In this document: positions 27,414-36,589 of the stretch, in pieces
Layout: each line of letters starts with the position of its first letter
How positions within the stretch are numbered: the stretch's first letter is position 1
From: Capnocytophaga ochracea DSM 7271
GTDB lineage: Bacteria; Bacteroidota; Bacteroidia; Flavobacteriales; Flavobacteriaceae
Length of the DNA stretch: 64,000 nt
Direction: 5' to 3'
NCBI RefSeq assembly: GCF_000023285.1
Contig: NC_013162.1
Span: forward strand, 722,501 to 786,500
The notes under the pieces: model-generated
Database searches by the model: none
Told to the model about the DNA's origin: nothing
Seen by the model: only the letters and a program-made list of their open reading frames with translations
Position numbers and translations under genes: made by a program

Positions 27414-27879
27414 CAGTTACGATATAGTCCTCCAAGAAGTACCCAACGAGATATCCCTGTGTTTTACCATCACAGGGTGTCCGTTAGGCTGCGAGGGTTG
27501 CCATTCCGAATATATTTGGGACGGTAGCAAAGGCTGTGCGCTTACTAATGAAGGTTTAGAACAACTGCTTAGCAAGTATGAAGATATGATAAGCTGTGTG
27601 CTGTTTATGGGAGGCGAGTGGCAGGTAGAAACCCTGCTCTCGCTTATCTTTCAAGTGAAGTGCAAACGGCTGAAAACGGCACTCTATACAGGGCTTAACC
27701 TCAAGCAAGTACAGCGCAAATACCCTGAGCTGTTAGGGTGTTTAGACTACATCAAAACCGGCAAGTGGTTACCTAAACTCGGTGGCTTAGACAGCCCCAC
27801 CACCAATCAAGAGTTTTTAAACCTGCAAACCGGAGAGGTGATGAATAAAGTGTTTTTAAAGGTAAAAGGAAAAGCCTGA
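27394..27879 (+). CDS. nrdG: Anaerobic ribonucleotide reductase activating protein (radical SAM)
   Basis: NrdG uses a [4Fe-4S] cluster and AdoMet to make the glycyl radical on NrdD. The cluster motif CxxxCxxC is C29-P-L-G-C33-E-G-C36 in a 161-residue protein, the normal size. The start overlaps the nrdD end by 20 bases, which implies coupled translation. A bidirectional terminator at 28014-28053 closes the operon. Confidence 0.95.
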   Translation: MGTLRYSSYDIVLQEVPNEISLCFTITGCPLGCEGCHSEYIWDGSKGCALTNEGLEQLLSKYEDMISCVLFMGGEWQVETLLSLIFQVKCKRLKTALYTGLNLKQVQRKYPELLGCLDYIKTGKWLPKLGGLDSPTTNQEFLNLQTGEVMNKVFLKVKGKA

Positions 27880-28013
27880 CTGCAGACGTAGCTAGGTGTG
27901 TGAATAAGAAAATAATACCAAGATTTCACACGTACAGCTATCTCCTCTTTTATTGTTGCTTGTGTGATGGGAGTGATAGACTACAAACATACGAAAGACA
28001 AACGGGAAGTAAT

Positions 28014-28053
28014 AAAAAAAGAACGACTTGATTAAGTCGTTCTTTTTTTATTA
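28014..28053. terminator. Bidirectional terminator between nrdDG and the exporter operon
   Basis: A stem AAGAACGACTT / AAGTCGTTCTT with a four-base loop (28030-28033) is flanked by an A-run on the left and a T-run on the right, so it can stop both nrdDG (plus) and the permease operon (minus). The last permease ends at 28051, inside its right edge. Confidence 0.85.
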
Positions 28054-29238
28054 CTTGTTTAACACTCTCCTCAGGGTAAGGGTGGCTAATACTAAATATA
28101 CCAAACACAGTGCCCACATTCCCAGCCAATATGGCATAATGGTAGTGATATGAGCTCCCATCTGGGTAATAGATATAAAACCCTTGCTCCCTAAAGTAGT
28201 AGGTACAATATATGAAAAAACACTCAGCCATTCAGGCATCGCTACGGTAGGCCACGAAAAGCCAGTAAGCATCACCGCAGGCAAAGAGGTATACATAATG
28301 AGCATAATGGCGTCTTCACGTCGATGTAAAAAGTTCAGCAAGCAAAGTCCCATAAATACAATCGACAGGATAAATGGTATCATAAAAACCATAGTGCTTA
28401 GTATCGTGCTACGTACAGGAATGCCAAACAATGGCATTATAATTCCTAAAATAATGAGTAATATCACCATTGAAAAGGCTAAATAAGTAGTAGCTTTCCC
28501 CATTACAATAGGCAAAGCTCCCCAAAAACTATCGGAGTTAGGATATATTTTTTTTAGTTTGTTGCCCTCTCGCATCGTTCCTCCTAACATACCTACGGCA
28601 GTGAGTATGGTAGTTTGAAAGATAATCACAAGCACTATGGGAATAAGGAAAGTGGCATAACCCAAAGAGGGATTGTATAAGCTCACTACTTGAGCGCTCA
28701 CGGGCATTGCCTCATCGCGCGCTTGGGTAGGGAGTTTGCCTTGTGCCGAAGTGCGTTTCACCTCAACCCCTGCATTCAGGTAAGTAGCCGACACTTTAAC
28801 GGCGGTAAGTATTTGCTTGTAATAAAGCATATAAGAAGCATCGGCATAGACCGATATAGTGGGTTGTTCTCCGCGTTGTAGGTCACGTGCAAAACCGTTG
28901 GGAATGGCTACTATCCCCCGTATTTTCTCCTGCTGAAAGGCCTTTTCAGCTTCGGTGAGGTTGAGGTAACTGCTGTAAATAGCGGTCTGACTCGTGGCAT
29001 CAATCATACGCAACAACTGACGGCTTTGGGCAGTATTATCCTCATCTACTACTCCAATAGGAAGCTCTTGTAAGGTCTCTTCGGAATAGAGATAAGTATA
29101 GATGAACGACACGGCAATCGCTACAATTACAAACGAAAAGAACACCGCCTTGTCGCGGAATATATATTTGGCTTCCCAAAGCATTGCACGAGTGAAGTCG
29201 GCTGAACTTTGATATATGTAACTTCTAAACTGTTTCAT
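28051..29238 (-). CDS. ABC-2-type transporter permease (second of a pair)
   Basis: This is a 395-residue membrane protein of the ABC2_membrane_3 type (YbhR/YbhS-like). It has one helix at about 30-50, a large extracytoplasmic domain (about 52-185: LPIGVVDEDNTAQSRQLLRM, GIVAIPNGFARDL) and five or six helices in the C-terminal half. It overlaps its partner permease by 14 bases. With HlyD and TolC upstream the set would form a tripartite exporter for drugs or lipids. No ATP-binding subunit gene is present in the operon or anywhere in this window. Confidence 0.88.
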   Translation of the reverse strand: MKQFRSYIYQSSADFTRAMLWEAKYIFRDKAVFFSFVIVAIAVSFIYTYLYSEETLQELPIGVVDEDNTAQSRQLLRMIDATSQTAIYSSYLNLTEAEKAFQQEKIRGIVAIPNGFARDLQRGEQPTISVYADASYMLYYKQILTAVKVSATYLNAGVEVKRTSAQGKLPTQARDEAMPVSAQVVSLYNPSLGYATFLIPIVLVIIFQTTILTAVGMLGGTMREGNKLKKIYPNSDSFWGALPIVMGKATTYLAFSMVILLIILGIIMPLFGIPVRSTILSTMVFMIPFILSIVFMGLCLLNFLHRREDAIMLIMYTSLPAVMLTGFSWPTVAMPEWLSVFSYIVPTTLGSKGFISITQMGAHITTIMPYWLGMWALCLVYLVLATLTLRRVLNK

Positions 29239-30376
29239 AACCTCCTGATTTTATCTTTTTCACAAACATAGGATAAGCCACTATAAGCAACAGTCCAAAG
29301 AGCAATAATGCCAGAAGCGGTTGCCACGTCATCTCTACAGGAATGCCCTTAATGGCGCGATTTACATAGTATTTCATAAAATGAGCATACGGAAAGATTT
29401 GCGCTAAATACTGCATACTCTTAGGAAGCCCTTCCATAGGAAAAGTATAAGCCGCAAATGAGAAGGCAATCGCTGTAAAACCACTGCCTATGGTAAGTGC
29501 CGACCTAAAATTAGGCAATATAGAAACGAGTGCAATACCTATAATCTGATAGATTACTACTAGGGCAAAAGTAATAAGCACCACATTCAGCATTGGGATA
29601 TGCAAAGGAGCCCCGATAAGCTCAAAGAGGAGGTAATTCATCCACCACGCTACAAAAAGGAGCACTAAGGTATAAGGCAAGAGTTTCCCCACAAGGGCTT
29701 TCAGCGGACTTCCACCTGCTTGCTTGAGCCACTGTTTCCCTCGATGGTAGCGGAATTCTACTCCTAATACATACACCGTTACCATCATTACAATCATTTG
29801 GAGCATCATCGGCAAGAGTGCTGTGAGTAGGTAATAGGCATAGTTAGAATAAGGATTGTACAAGGCGTGGTCGTCTACCCTTATGGGTTGGGCTTCGGCG
29901 CGTACCTTCTCAGTTTGTTGCCCTTTTTGCATTTTCTTCTTCATCACCAAGCCTGCTGAGAACATCCCTACGGTAGTTTGGAAATCCTTTTGGATAAGAC
30001 TTGCCCCCAGCATAAACTGACTATTGGTATAGCAAATCACCGATTGGTTTTCACCTTTGAATAGTTTCTGCTGAAAGTCGGTAGGAATGACGATAAAGCC
30101 CATAATCTGTTGTTGCTGGATAAGGCGTTGGGCTTCTTGTTCATCGGTGAGTTTGATTTTTAGGTCTATATTGGGCGTAGCATCGAGCATACGCAAAAGG
30201 TTTTCGGACAGCTGACTTTGGTCGTAATTGATATACGCCATAGGCAGGTCGCGGGGTACCCCTTTGTAGAAAATAGCCGCAAAGAACCCAAAGATAACCA
30301 AGGGGAACACCAAAACGTAAAACAGCCGTTTGGGCGATAGGAATAGGTTCTTGCATTCTTTTTTAAATAAATACAT
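29225..30376 (-). CDS. ABC-2-type transporter permease (first of a pair)
   Basis: The 383 residues have the same plan as the next permease: an N-terminal helix (about 18-38), an extracytoplasmic domain with MAYINYDQSQLSENLLRMLD and GFIVIPTDFQQKLFKG, and about five C-terminal helices. Such paralogous pairs work together. Its upstream neighbours in the present order are two small unknown genes and not the HlyD gene, which lies 3.5 kb further upstream. That suggests that the exporter operon was once contiguous. Confidence 0.88.
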   Translation of the reverse strand: MYLFKKECKNLFLSPKRLFYVLVFPLVIFGFFAAIFYKGVPRDLPMAYINYDQSQLSENLLRMLDATPNIDLKIKLTDEQEAQRLIQQQQIMGFIVIPTDFQQKLFKGENQSVICYTNSQFMLGASLIQKDFQTTVGMFSAGLVMKKKMQKGQQTEKVRAEAQPIRVDDHALYNPYSNYAYYLLTALLPMMLQMIVMMVTVYVLGVEFRYHRGKQWLKQAGGSPLKALVGKLLPYTLVLLFVAWWMNYLLFELIGAPLHIPMLNVVLITFALVVIYQIIGIALVSILPNFRSALTIGSGFTAIAFSFAAYTFPMEGLPKSMQYLAQIFPYAHFMKYYVNRAIKGIPVEMTWQPLLALLLFGLLLIVAYPMFVKKIKSGGYETV

Positions 30377-30402
30377 AATTAATTTGTCAATTAGCTAATT
30401 AG

Positions 30403-30885
30403 TTAGATTTCTTCAGCATCTTCTAAGTTTTCTATTAAAATAGGTTCTTTGTCTTTAAAATGAAAAGAAACTCCATAAGGCTCGCAAAAGCTGAAACTAC
30501 CTCCGGCAAAATGCAATATCCATTCTTTGTTGTCATAGAACAGGAATTGCGGACTTTCAAAAGGGACTTCCTGCAAGGGAACGCTTAGCAATTGTTTTTC
30601 TTCTTCTGAAAGATGAAAGCCATCTGAGCATATCAGCAGTTGTTCTTGAAAATAAGAAAGAGCTTTGGCAACCAACTTATCTGCGCTGTCAAGGATTTGT
30701 TCAATAAAAGCAATAGTATCTGCTGTGATGGTTTTACTTTTGCTAAACACAGAAAAAGGCAGCTGTAAAGTTTCTTTGTAGAAATCACTTTTCCACTGAT
30801 ATGAAGCCTCCCAAAAATAGTCGTCTCCCACTTTTTGTGAGAAAGTAAGAGTGCCAAACTTGGTGGTATAATTAGATATGTTCAT
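30403..30885 (-). CDS. Hypothetical protein, 160 residues
   Basis: I recognise no family. The protein is soluble, acidic near its end (ENLEDAEEI) and opens with a beta-hairpin-like KFGTLTFSQKVGDDYFWEASYQW. That opening recalls small Bacteroidota domains sometimes found beside toxins as immunity proteins; this is only a guess. The start at 30885 is chosen because its ATG shares an ATGA with the stop of the gene upstream, so the two are translationally coupled. An ATG 12 bases further upstream is less likely. Confidence 0.65.
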   Translation of the reverse strand: MNISNYTTKFGTLTFSQKVGDDYFWEASYQWKSDFYKETLQLPFSVFSKSKTITADTIAFIEQILDSADKLVAKALSYFQEQLLICSDGFHLSEEEKQLLSVPLQEVPFESPQFLFYDNKEWILHFAGGSFSFCEPYGVSFHFKDKEPILIENLEDAEEI

Positions 30886-31307
30886 TGCTTTAACCAATTA
30901 ATTTCTTCTTTACTAAGGAGAAAGTATTTATATACAAAGTTTTCGCAGGCTTCTTGTTCGCTATCAAAAGACTGTTCATCACAGAAGCAACGAGTATCGG
31001 CAAGGCATACCACCCATTGGTTTTCTCGTTCCAGAAGACAAGCGTTATCCACAGCTACATTTCCTTGCTCAAAAGTATTTGTTTTAAAATAACACTGAGC
31101 AGGCTTATAGTTCAAGGCTTCTAAAGCTTGTAACAACTCTTTGAATGTAGGAATAGGGAGTTGTTCTTTTATCTGGGCTAAAAGTTGTTGTCTTTTCTTC
31201 CTTTCTTGTTTGTTTTTCTTGGAAAACCAAATGAGTATAAACGCCCAAGCCAAAACAGCTATTAATAGAGGGGCAAGTATATTGTAATTCACAAGAGCAT
31301 TCCACAT
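30882..31307 (-). CDS. Hypothetical membrane-anchored protein, 141 residues
   Basis: One N-terminal membrane helix (about 9-29, ILAPLLIAVLAWAFILIWF) is followed by a basic stretch (KKNKQERKKRQQ) and a cytoplasmic domain with several cysteines (CYFKTNTFEQ, ADTRCFCDEQ). No family is recognised. It overlaps the next gene by four bases (ATGA). It belongs to a run of small unknown genes between the GNAT/HlyD genes and the permeases. Confidence 0.65.
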   Translation of the reverse strand: MWNALVNYNILAPLLIAVLAWAFILIWFSKKNKQERKKRQQLLAQIKEQLPIPTFKELLQALEALNYKPAQCYFKTNTFEQGNVAVDNACLLERENQWVVCLADTRCFCDEQSFDSEQEACENFVYKYFLLSKEEINWLKQ

Positions 31308-31368
31308 AGGCTTTTAGGTTTATTCAGATATAATGAACAAAATTGAGGCTATTCTGAGGGTGATTTTG

Positions 31369-31878
31369 TTATTGTTTTCTTGTTTTTATGAATGTTGTAA
31401 TTCCTAATACAAAAAATAATACCAAAGAAAGTACCACAAAGATACATTTCATAAGAGAAAAATAGGGCGCTAAGGTCTCTATCCATAAGTTTTCAGGATA
31501 GTGTGTGAGCATTGTAATGGTACTAAAATTTTCTGAATAATCAGAAATACCTCCTATTATTGGGAAATATGATAAGAAAAGGAGCTTTCTTTGGTTGAGT
31601 TTTTCTAAAAAGAAACGTATCAGTTGATAGTAGGTAATAGCAAACAGACCGGGATATATCATATCCACAGGAATTTGTCGGTATAAATAGAAATGGCGAC
31701 CTTCTTCACCTAAACGCCTAAATAGCTCTTGAATGTAAGTAGCATCATAAAACGGAGGCACATCTAAAATATCCATTCCTCCAGCCATTGCTTTAAGAGC
31801 TGGTACGGTTACCAACATCAAGTAGGCATATAGCGAAGTGGTAATGATAAAAAATATCCAAAGTTTTTTCTTTTTCAT
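31369..31878 (-). CDS. Hypothetical membrane protein, 169 residues
   Basis: Hydrophobicity suggests about four membrane helices: 7-27, 75-90, 98-112 and 140-162. A soluble loop of about 45 residues (GGMDILDVPPFYDATYIQELF) follows the first. No family is recognised; the opening MKKKKLWIFFIITTSLYAYLM looks like a simple signal-anchor. It lies 61 bases upstream of the membrane-anchored unknown protein, in the same direction. Confidence 0.65.
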   Translation of the reverse strand: MKKKKLWIFFIITTSLYAYLMLVTVPALKAMAGGMDILDVPPFYDATYIQELFRRLGEEGRHFYLYRQIPVDMIYPGLFAITYYQLIRFFLEKLNQRKLLFLSYFPIIGGISDYSENFSTITMLTHYPENLWIETLAPYFSLMKCIFVVLSLVLFFVLGITTFIKTRKQ

Positions 31879-31947
31879 TTCTAATTAATTTTTGTTGTTT
31901 TACTAAATTATCACGGATATTCCCAATCCTAAGAAAGATTACGGAGT

Positions 31948-32301
31948 TTACACCCCTAATGCTTCTCTTTCCTTCTTTGGCACTTTGGCGAGTACTTGTT
32001 CATAAGAGTGCTGTACCATTTCTTTAATAAGGGCTTCAGGCAGACTCTCTAAAAACACAGTATTCCAATGTTTTTTGTTGAGGTGATAGCCTGCTACAAT
32101 CTTATCGGGGTATTGCTCGCGGAGTTCTATCGCACGCTCAGGTTCGCATTTGAGGCTAACACTCATAGGCACGCGGTTTAGGTTTATCAGTGCAAAGATA
32201 CGATTTGCTATACGGAAGACCAAAAAGTCCTCCCCGAAAGGCATATCCTCAGTAGTGTGAGGTAAAGTTAAGCAAAAACCTCTAAAGGTTTCTATGTTCA
32301 T
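31948..32301 (-). CDS. MmcQ/YjbR-family protein
   Basis: The 117 residues match the MmcQ/YjbR fold: MNIETFRGFCLTLPHTTEDMPFGEDFLVFRI, then SVSLKCEPERAIELREQYP, GYHLNKKHWNTVFL and a C-terminal helix pair. The fold resembles a double-wing DNA-binding module but the biological role is unknown. It starts within the last four bases of the lipoprotein gene upstream (ATGA overlap), so the two are coupled. Confidence 0.88.
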   Translation of the reverse strand: MNIETFRGFCLTLPHTTEDMPFGEDFLVFRIANRIFALINLNRVPMSVSLKCEPERAIELREQYPDKIVAGYHLNKKHWNTVFLESLPEALIKEMVQHSYEQVLAKVPKKEREALGV

Positions 32302-33215
32302 TTCTTTCGAATGTTATATAATTCACCACGATTTTCACCATCTCTATAAATCAAGATTCTATCGCCCCAGAGGTCTTTTACCTGAACAATGGTTCTCAAC
32401 CCTTTATCATTCCATTTAAATTGGATTGAATCATTACCAATTTTAAAAGTATAATAGTCATACCCATAAGGGATATACCAAAAGAAAAAATGATTACCCC
32501 CTCCGTCATTTCCTAAGGTTACCCTATCAAACTCTATTAAATTTTTATTGATTTGTTCTTTTAGAATATAGTCAAAGAAATCAGTTTTTTTAGGACGTTC
32601 CTCGCCATAGTACCATTTGTAATCGCTAGCTCTTAGAAAATATTCTTCTTTGTTCCCTAAACAAATGATGTAATCTCTTAGATTAATAGTTTCTTTTAAT
32701 CCTCCTAACAAACTATCCATATATCGCCTATTTACATCTCTGATAACATATACATCGTATTTTCCTCTTTTATCTTTTGGAATGTCGTAATTTTTTACAA
32801 CGCTATCGTATTCCATTTTTTTCAATTCATTTACTTTAATTCTCTTTTTCCAAGGATAAACATACTTATAAACAACAGGATTAAATATATCACCTTCAAC
32901 TTCATAAAACGTTTTATTCCCTACAAACGTTCCTTTTACATTTAGCTTTTCTTTGATTTTTAAACTTTTATCAAGTAGGAAGAACTCTTCTTTCATAGGT
33001 CTGTGGCAATATATAAAACCGTCTGTTCTGTCATAAATAACCGCGTGTTTGTCGATATCTGTAAGCAAAGTATCTACCACAAAAAGATTGGGGTCAAAAC
33101 CATTGTATTCTGGCATTTCAGGGTACTTATCTTTTTCTGGTACTCCATAACCGCAACTGATACATAAGCATAGTTGTGCTAATAAAATCGCTGTTTTTAA
33201 ATGAAGGAATCTCAT
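32298..33215 (-). CDS. Hypothetical lipoprotein, 305 residues
   Basis: A lipoprotein signal ends at about Cys21 (CLCISC, then GYGVPEKDKYPE). The mature part is rich in Tyr, Lys and Asp and probably mostly beta. It has repeated short strands such as GFIYCHRPMKEEFFLLDKSLK and DYYTFKIGNDSIQFKWNDKG, which could be blades of a propeller. I recognise no family. A 254-base gap without a clear promoter box precedes it. It is the first gene of the cassette of unknown genes inside the exporter operon. Confidence 0.7.
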   Translation of the reverse strand: MRFLHLKTAILLAQLCLCISCGYGVPEKDKYPEMPEYNGFDPNLFVVDTLLTDIDKHAVIYDRTDGFIYCHRPMKEEFFLLDKSLKIKEKLNVKGTFVGNKTFYEVEGDIFNPVVYKYVYPWKKRIKVNELKKMEYDSVVKNYDIPKDKRGKYDVYVIRDVNRRYMDSLLGGLKETINLRDYIICLGNKEEYFLRASDYKWYYGEERPKKTDFFDYILKEQINKNLIEFDRVTLGNDGGGNHFFFWYIPYGYDYYTFKIGNDSIQFKWNDKGLRTIVQVKDLWGDRILIYRDGENRGELYNIRKK

Positions 33216-33469
33216 TATTGTAATGTATTTTATTTATGTTACTCGAAAATCTTGATGATTTATTAGTTTATTCTATTTTTCAGTATTAGAAATAGTTTTT
33301 CTTATCTACAAATGCTTGCTTTTATAAAATGTGAATTATTATTTTATTCTGATTATCTTTCGCTAAAAGCTTAAACAGATTTCTTCTATTGATGTTTGCT
33401 TAGTATTAAACACGAACTAGGAGAATCGCACCAGTAGGGGATAAATCTATTAATGAGCCAATTGACAAA

Positions 33470-33931
33470 TTAGCTAATTGCCAAATTACTCTTCACCATT
33501 TTGTATTTCTTCCTTTTTCCCTCTACAGTTGCTACCACTTTAAAACCAAGTTTTGTATAAAGACCTTTAGCTATGAGGTTGTCATCAAATACATTTAGGC
33601 TAATAGAATGAACTCTTTTATCCTCAAAAAGCATTGCGATAAATAACTGCATTGCTGAGGTGCCTAATCCTTTTCCTGTAAGCGAAGGATTGATAAGAAA
33701 TCTACCAATATGTACGTTGCTCCCTTCTACTCTTATTTGCTGAATCATCCCTATAAAACTACCCTCTACCTCAATACGAAAACAGTGAGGCAAAGCATTG
33801 AGTGCTTCTATGGTAAGAGGATAAGGCAAAGCATCTCCCGCCCATTGTTGCAAGAAATTAGCATCTTTGCTATTTGTCCAGCGTATAATAGCTTGCTTAT
33901 CTTTAGTTGATAATCCTTCAGTTATTCTCAT
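33470..33931 (-). CDS. GNAT-family N-acetyltransferase
   Basis: The 153 residues show the GNAT pattern: GRFLINPSLTGKGLGTSAMQLF with the acetyl-CoA loop (LTGKGLGT), then SISLNVFDDNLIAKGLYTKLGFK. It resembles RimJ/RimL-like acetyltransferases, acceptor unknown. The start overlaps the HlyD gene by four bases (ATGA), so it is made with the exporter. Its final codons (N-L-A-I-S-stop) lie in an AT-rich AATTAGCTAATT repeat tract like those at other gene ends here. Confidence 0.86.
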   Translation of the reverse strand: MRITEGLSTKDKQAIIRWTNSKDANFLQQWAGDALPYPLTIEALNALPHCFRIEVEGSFIGMIQQIRVEGSNVHIGRFLINPSLTGKGLGTSAMQLFIAMLFEDKRVHSISLNVFDDNLIAKGLYTKLGFKVVATVEGKRKKYKMVKSNLAIS

Positions 33932-34908
33932 TTTTCACTTACTAATACTGACATTCCGGGTCTTAAATCCTTTACTTTTTGGGTAGGGTAGGCTTTGATA
34001 GCGAAAGTTTTCTTGTCGAAGTCGCCTTTGCTCTTGGTAGCTGTCCAAGTGGCGAAATCAGCTTGTACGGCTATGTGTTTTACTTCCAACTCTATCTCCT
34101 GATTGCCAAGGGCGGGTACGATGCCTTTGAATTTAGTGCCTATCTTGAAGTCTGCCATTTTATCTTCGCGTATGTTGAACACCACCCACTCGTCTTGGGT
34201 ATCGATGAGGTTCATCACAGGGTAACCCGCATTCACGATTTCGCCTTCGTTGGGGATAATGGTTTGTATCTCGGCATCGGCAGGGGCAAACACTTTAGCA
34301 CCATCTTTATAGGCATTTACCTCAGTAATGACCCCTTGCGCTTGGGCTACAAGGGCTCGGGCAGCGGTTTTATCCTCTACACGAGCTCCGTTTTTCGCCA
34401 TTTCGTATTGTGATTTGGCTGCTTCCGCTTGTTTTTGTAAGGCAACCATTTGGGTATAAGCCTCATCTTTCTTTTGAGCAGGCAATACCTTATCGTTATA
34501 AAGGTTGCTCACACGCTGATAGGTTTTTTCAGCGAGCTGGGCAGCCGCTTCGGCTTGTTGCCATACATTGTAAGCCCCTTGAATTTGTTCGCTGCGGGCA
34601 CCGCGTTGTGCTTTATCGGATTGAGCTTGTGCTGCCAAACGTGCCGCTTCGGCTTGAGAGAGTTTGGCATCGAGTTCAGTGCTTTCGAGTTCTAAAAGGA
34701 GGTCGCCTTTGTGCACTTGGTCGCCTTCCTGCTTGTAGATAGCTTTCACCCTACCAGGTACTTTGGGGGCAACGTTGATTTGTTTGGCTTCTACTTGTCC
34801 TTGCAAATATACAGGTTCGCGGTTACTAAAAAAGTAGATAGAAAGAATAAGAACTACTGCAAATACAGTGATTGTTACAATAAGACCGGTGATGTTTTTC
34901 TTTTTCAT
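33928..34908 (-). CDS. HlyD-family membrane-fusion protein
   Basis: This periplasmic adaptor links an inner-membrane pump to TolC. The 326 residues comprise one N-terminal membrane helix (about 8-28), the first half of a lipoyl domain (PGRVKAIYKQEGDQVHKGDLLLELES), an Ala/Gln-rich coiled-coil hairpin (about 78-190), the second lipoyl half (APADAEIQTIIPNEGEIVNAGYPVM) and a beta-barrel domain (about 235-325). It lies downstream of the TolC gene and upstream of the two permeases, with the build of EmrA/YbhG adaptors. Confidence 0.93.
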   Translation of the reverse strand: MKKKNITGLIVTITVFAVVLILSIYFFSNREPVYLQGQVEAKQINVAPKVPGRVKAIYKQEGDQVHKGDLLLELESTELDAKLSQAEAARLAAQAQSDKAQRGARSEQIQGAYNVWQQAEAAAQLAEKTYQRVSNLYNDKVLPAQKKDEAYTQMVALQKQAEAAKSQYEMAKNGARVEDKTAARALVAQAQGVITEVNAYKDGAKVFAPADAEIQTIIPNEGEIVNAGYPVMNLIDTQDEWVVFNIREDKMADFKIGTKFKGIVPALGNQEIELEVKHIAVQADFATWTATKSKGDFDKKTFAIKAYPTQKVKDLRPGMSVLVSEK

Positions 34909-35149
34909 TGTTTATTTAGTTTAGCCCCCGTTCCCCCGAAGGGGGACAATCCATAAATAGGATAAAAATGAGGGTATTATTATGGTTATTATTTTTGTAA
35001 TGTATTAATTCTGCTTGCGGCTTCGGCTTCCTTCGAGGCACGAGCTACAAGCTCGCGCCAGAGTATGATTATCAGGGTAGTCAACTTTTCCAAAGTCTAA
35101 AACTTTGGCAAAGTATAGCGATATAAGAGGTAAGAGCATTTGTGTCGCT
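34909..35149. repeat. Hairpin-rich spacer between the HlyD and TolC genes
   Basis: This 241-base gap carries a GCCCCCGTTCCCCCGAAGGGGG hairpin (about 34924-34948), like the two in the 13.6-kb tandem block. It also has a palindrome CGAGCTACAAGCTCG (35041-35055) and an AACTTTTCCAAAGT / AACTTTGGCAAAGT inverted repeat (about 35082-35114). These can slow or stop RNA polymerase, so they may lower expression of HlyD and later genes relative to TolC. Confidence 0.7.
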
Positions 35150-36562
35150 CTACCTTACTTGTTCGCTGAATTTATCACTCATTCCGCAGGTTTCTAACAG
35201 CTGAGCGAGAGTTTTGTCCATTTCAAAAAGGGCTTGGTAGCGTTTGATTTTAATAGAAGCCAAATAAAGGTTGGCATCGGCTACATCGGTGGAGGTGGAG
35301 AGACCTTCGGCAAAAGCTTTGTCGCGGGCACGTACGAGCTCTTCGGCAAAACGCAAACTCTCTTCTAAGCTGAGGTATTGTTCACGTTGCTTTTCAATCT
35401 CGGTGTACTGTTTTTTCACTAAGGTTTGTACATCTTTTTCGGCTTGTGCAGTGATGAGCTCCACACTCTCGCGCATCGCTTTGGCTTGGGCTATCTTGTT
35501 TTTGTCCTGTAAACCGTTGAAGAGATTCCACTGTAACCCTACACCTACTACCCAGTTATCGGGTTCGGTTAAAGGTAGATTTTCGCTCCACAAATACTTT
35601 TTGCCTACTACGGCTACATCGGGCAAATAAGCGGCTTGTTGCGCTTTTACGCTTTGGGTAGCCATTTGGGCTTTCAGTTTGGCTTGCACAATCATAGGGT
35701 AGTGTTCTTTGGCTTGCTGTTGGTAGTACTCAAGCGATTGGAGAGGGGCTACTTCAAAGAGTTCGGTGGTGAGGGCTGTGAGCGGTTGCTCGGTAGTGCC
35801 CATTACGCCATAGAGAGCTGTTTGCGCTAATTGTATATCCTTTTCAGCAGCCATCACCTCACGCTGGGCATCGGTAACGGCTTTTTTGGCTTGCATTGTT
35901 TCTACGGAAGCTATCATTCCGTTCTTTTCGAGCTTTTGGGCATTCTCATAGTGATGTTGCGCTGTTTCAAACGACTGTTTTCTCACTTCCAACGCTTTTT
36001 GGGCTAACTGTACTTGAAAATAACGTTCCGCCAACTCACTGATGAGGGCATTTTCGGTTTTTTTGCTCTCTACGGTGGCTATTTCGGTGTTGAGTGCACT
36101 CACACGATTCCCTACACGCACCTTTCCACCAGCAAAAAGCACCCATTTGGCATCGGCGCTTACTTTCCAAATGTCTTGTTTTTGGAACTCATAGCGCCAG
36201 TCTTGGGCAAAAAGTGGTTGTATTCTGCCAAGTAGGGGGGTAAGTAGCGGACGCATAGGGGCTGGCACTTGGGTTGCAAATCCCTGTAAGCCACTTTGTA
36301 AAGGCGCCTTATACTCGTTAAAGCTCAACGAAAGCGGGTCGGCGAGGTGCATATAGCTAGCGTTAAGGCTCAGTTGGGGCAGATAAAGCCCACGGAATGA
36401 CTTGCGATTATAATCGGCTGCTTCAGTTTGTTTTTCGATGCCTTTGAGTTTTTGGTTGCCTGAACGCATTTGGCTAAGTGCTTCGTCGAATGAGAGCGAT
36501 TGCGCTCGTAATGAAGCTGTTATCCCTATAACGAAGAGGCAAAGTAAAGTATATTTTTTCAT
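35150..36562 (-). CDS. TolC-family outer-membrane efflux protein
   Basis: From the Met at 36562 the protein has 470 residues with a signal peptide (about 1-21, cut after LRAQ). Two repeats of long coiled helices and short barrel strands are typical of TolC. Blocks include LSFDEALSQMRSGNQKLKG, PQLSLNASYMHL and WNLFNGLQDKNKIAQAKAM. I start ten codons inside the longest frame because the upstream part runs into the promoter box. It is the first gene of the exporter operon on the minus strand. Confidence 0.92.
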   Translation of the reverse strand: MKKYTLLCLFVIGITASLRAQSLSFDEALSQMRSGNQKLKGIEKQTEAADYNRKSFRGLYLPQLSLNASYMHLADPLSLSFNEYKAPLQSGLQGFATQVPAPMRPLLTPLLGRIQPLFAQDWRYEFQKQDIWKVSADAKWVLFAGGKVRVGNRVSALNTEIATVESKKTENALISELAERYFQVQLAQKALEVRKQSFETAQHHYENAQKLEKNGMIASVETMQAKKAVTDAQREVMAAEKDIQLAQTALYGVMGTTEQPLTALTTELFEVAPLQSLEYYQQQAKEHYPMIVQAKLKAQMATQSVKAQQAAYLPDVAVVGKKYLWSENLPLTEPDNWVVGVGLQWNLFNGLQDKNKIAQAKAMRESVELITAQAEKDVQTLVKKQYTEIEKQREQYLSLEESLRFAEELVRARDKAFAEGLSTSTDVADANLYLASIKIKRYQALFEMDKTLAQLLETCGMSDKFSEQVR

Positions 36563-36589
36563 AAAAGAAAACTTTTTATTTCTACGGGG

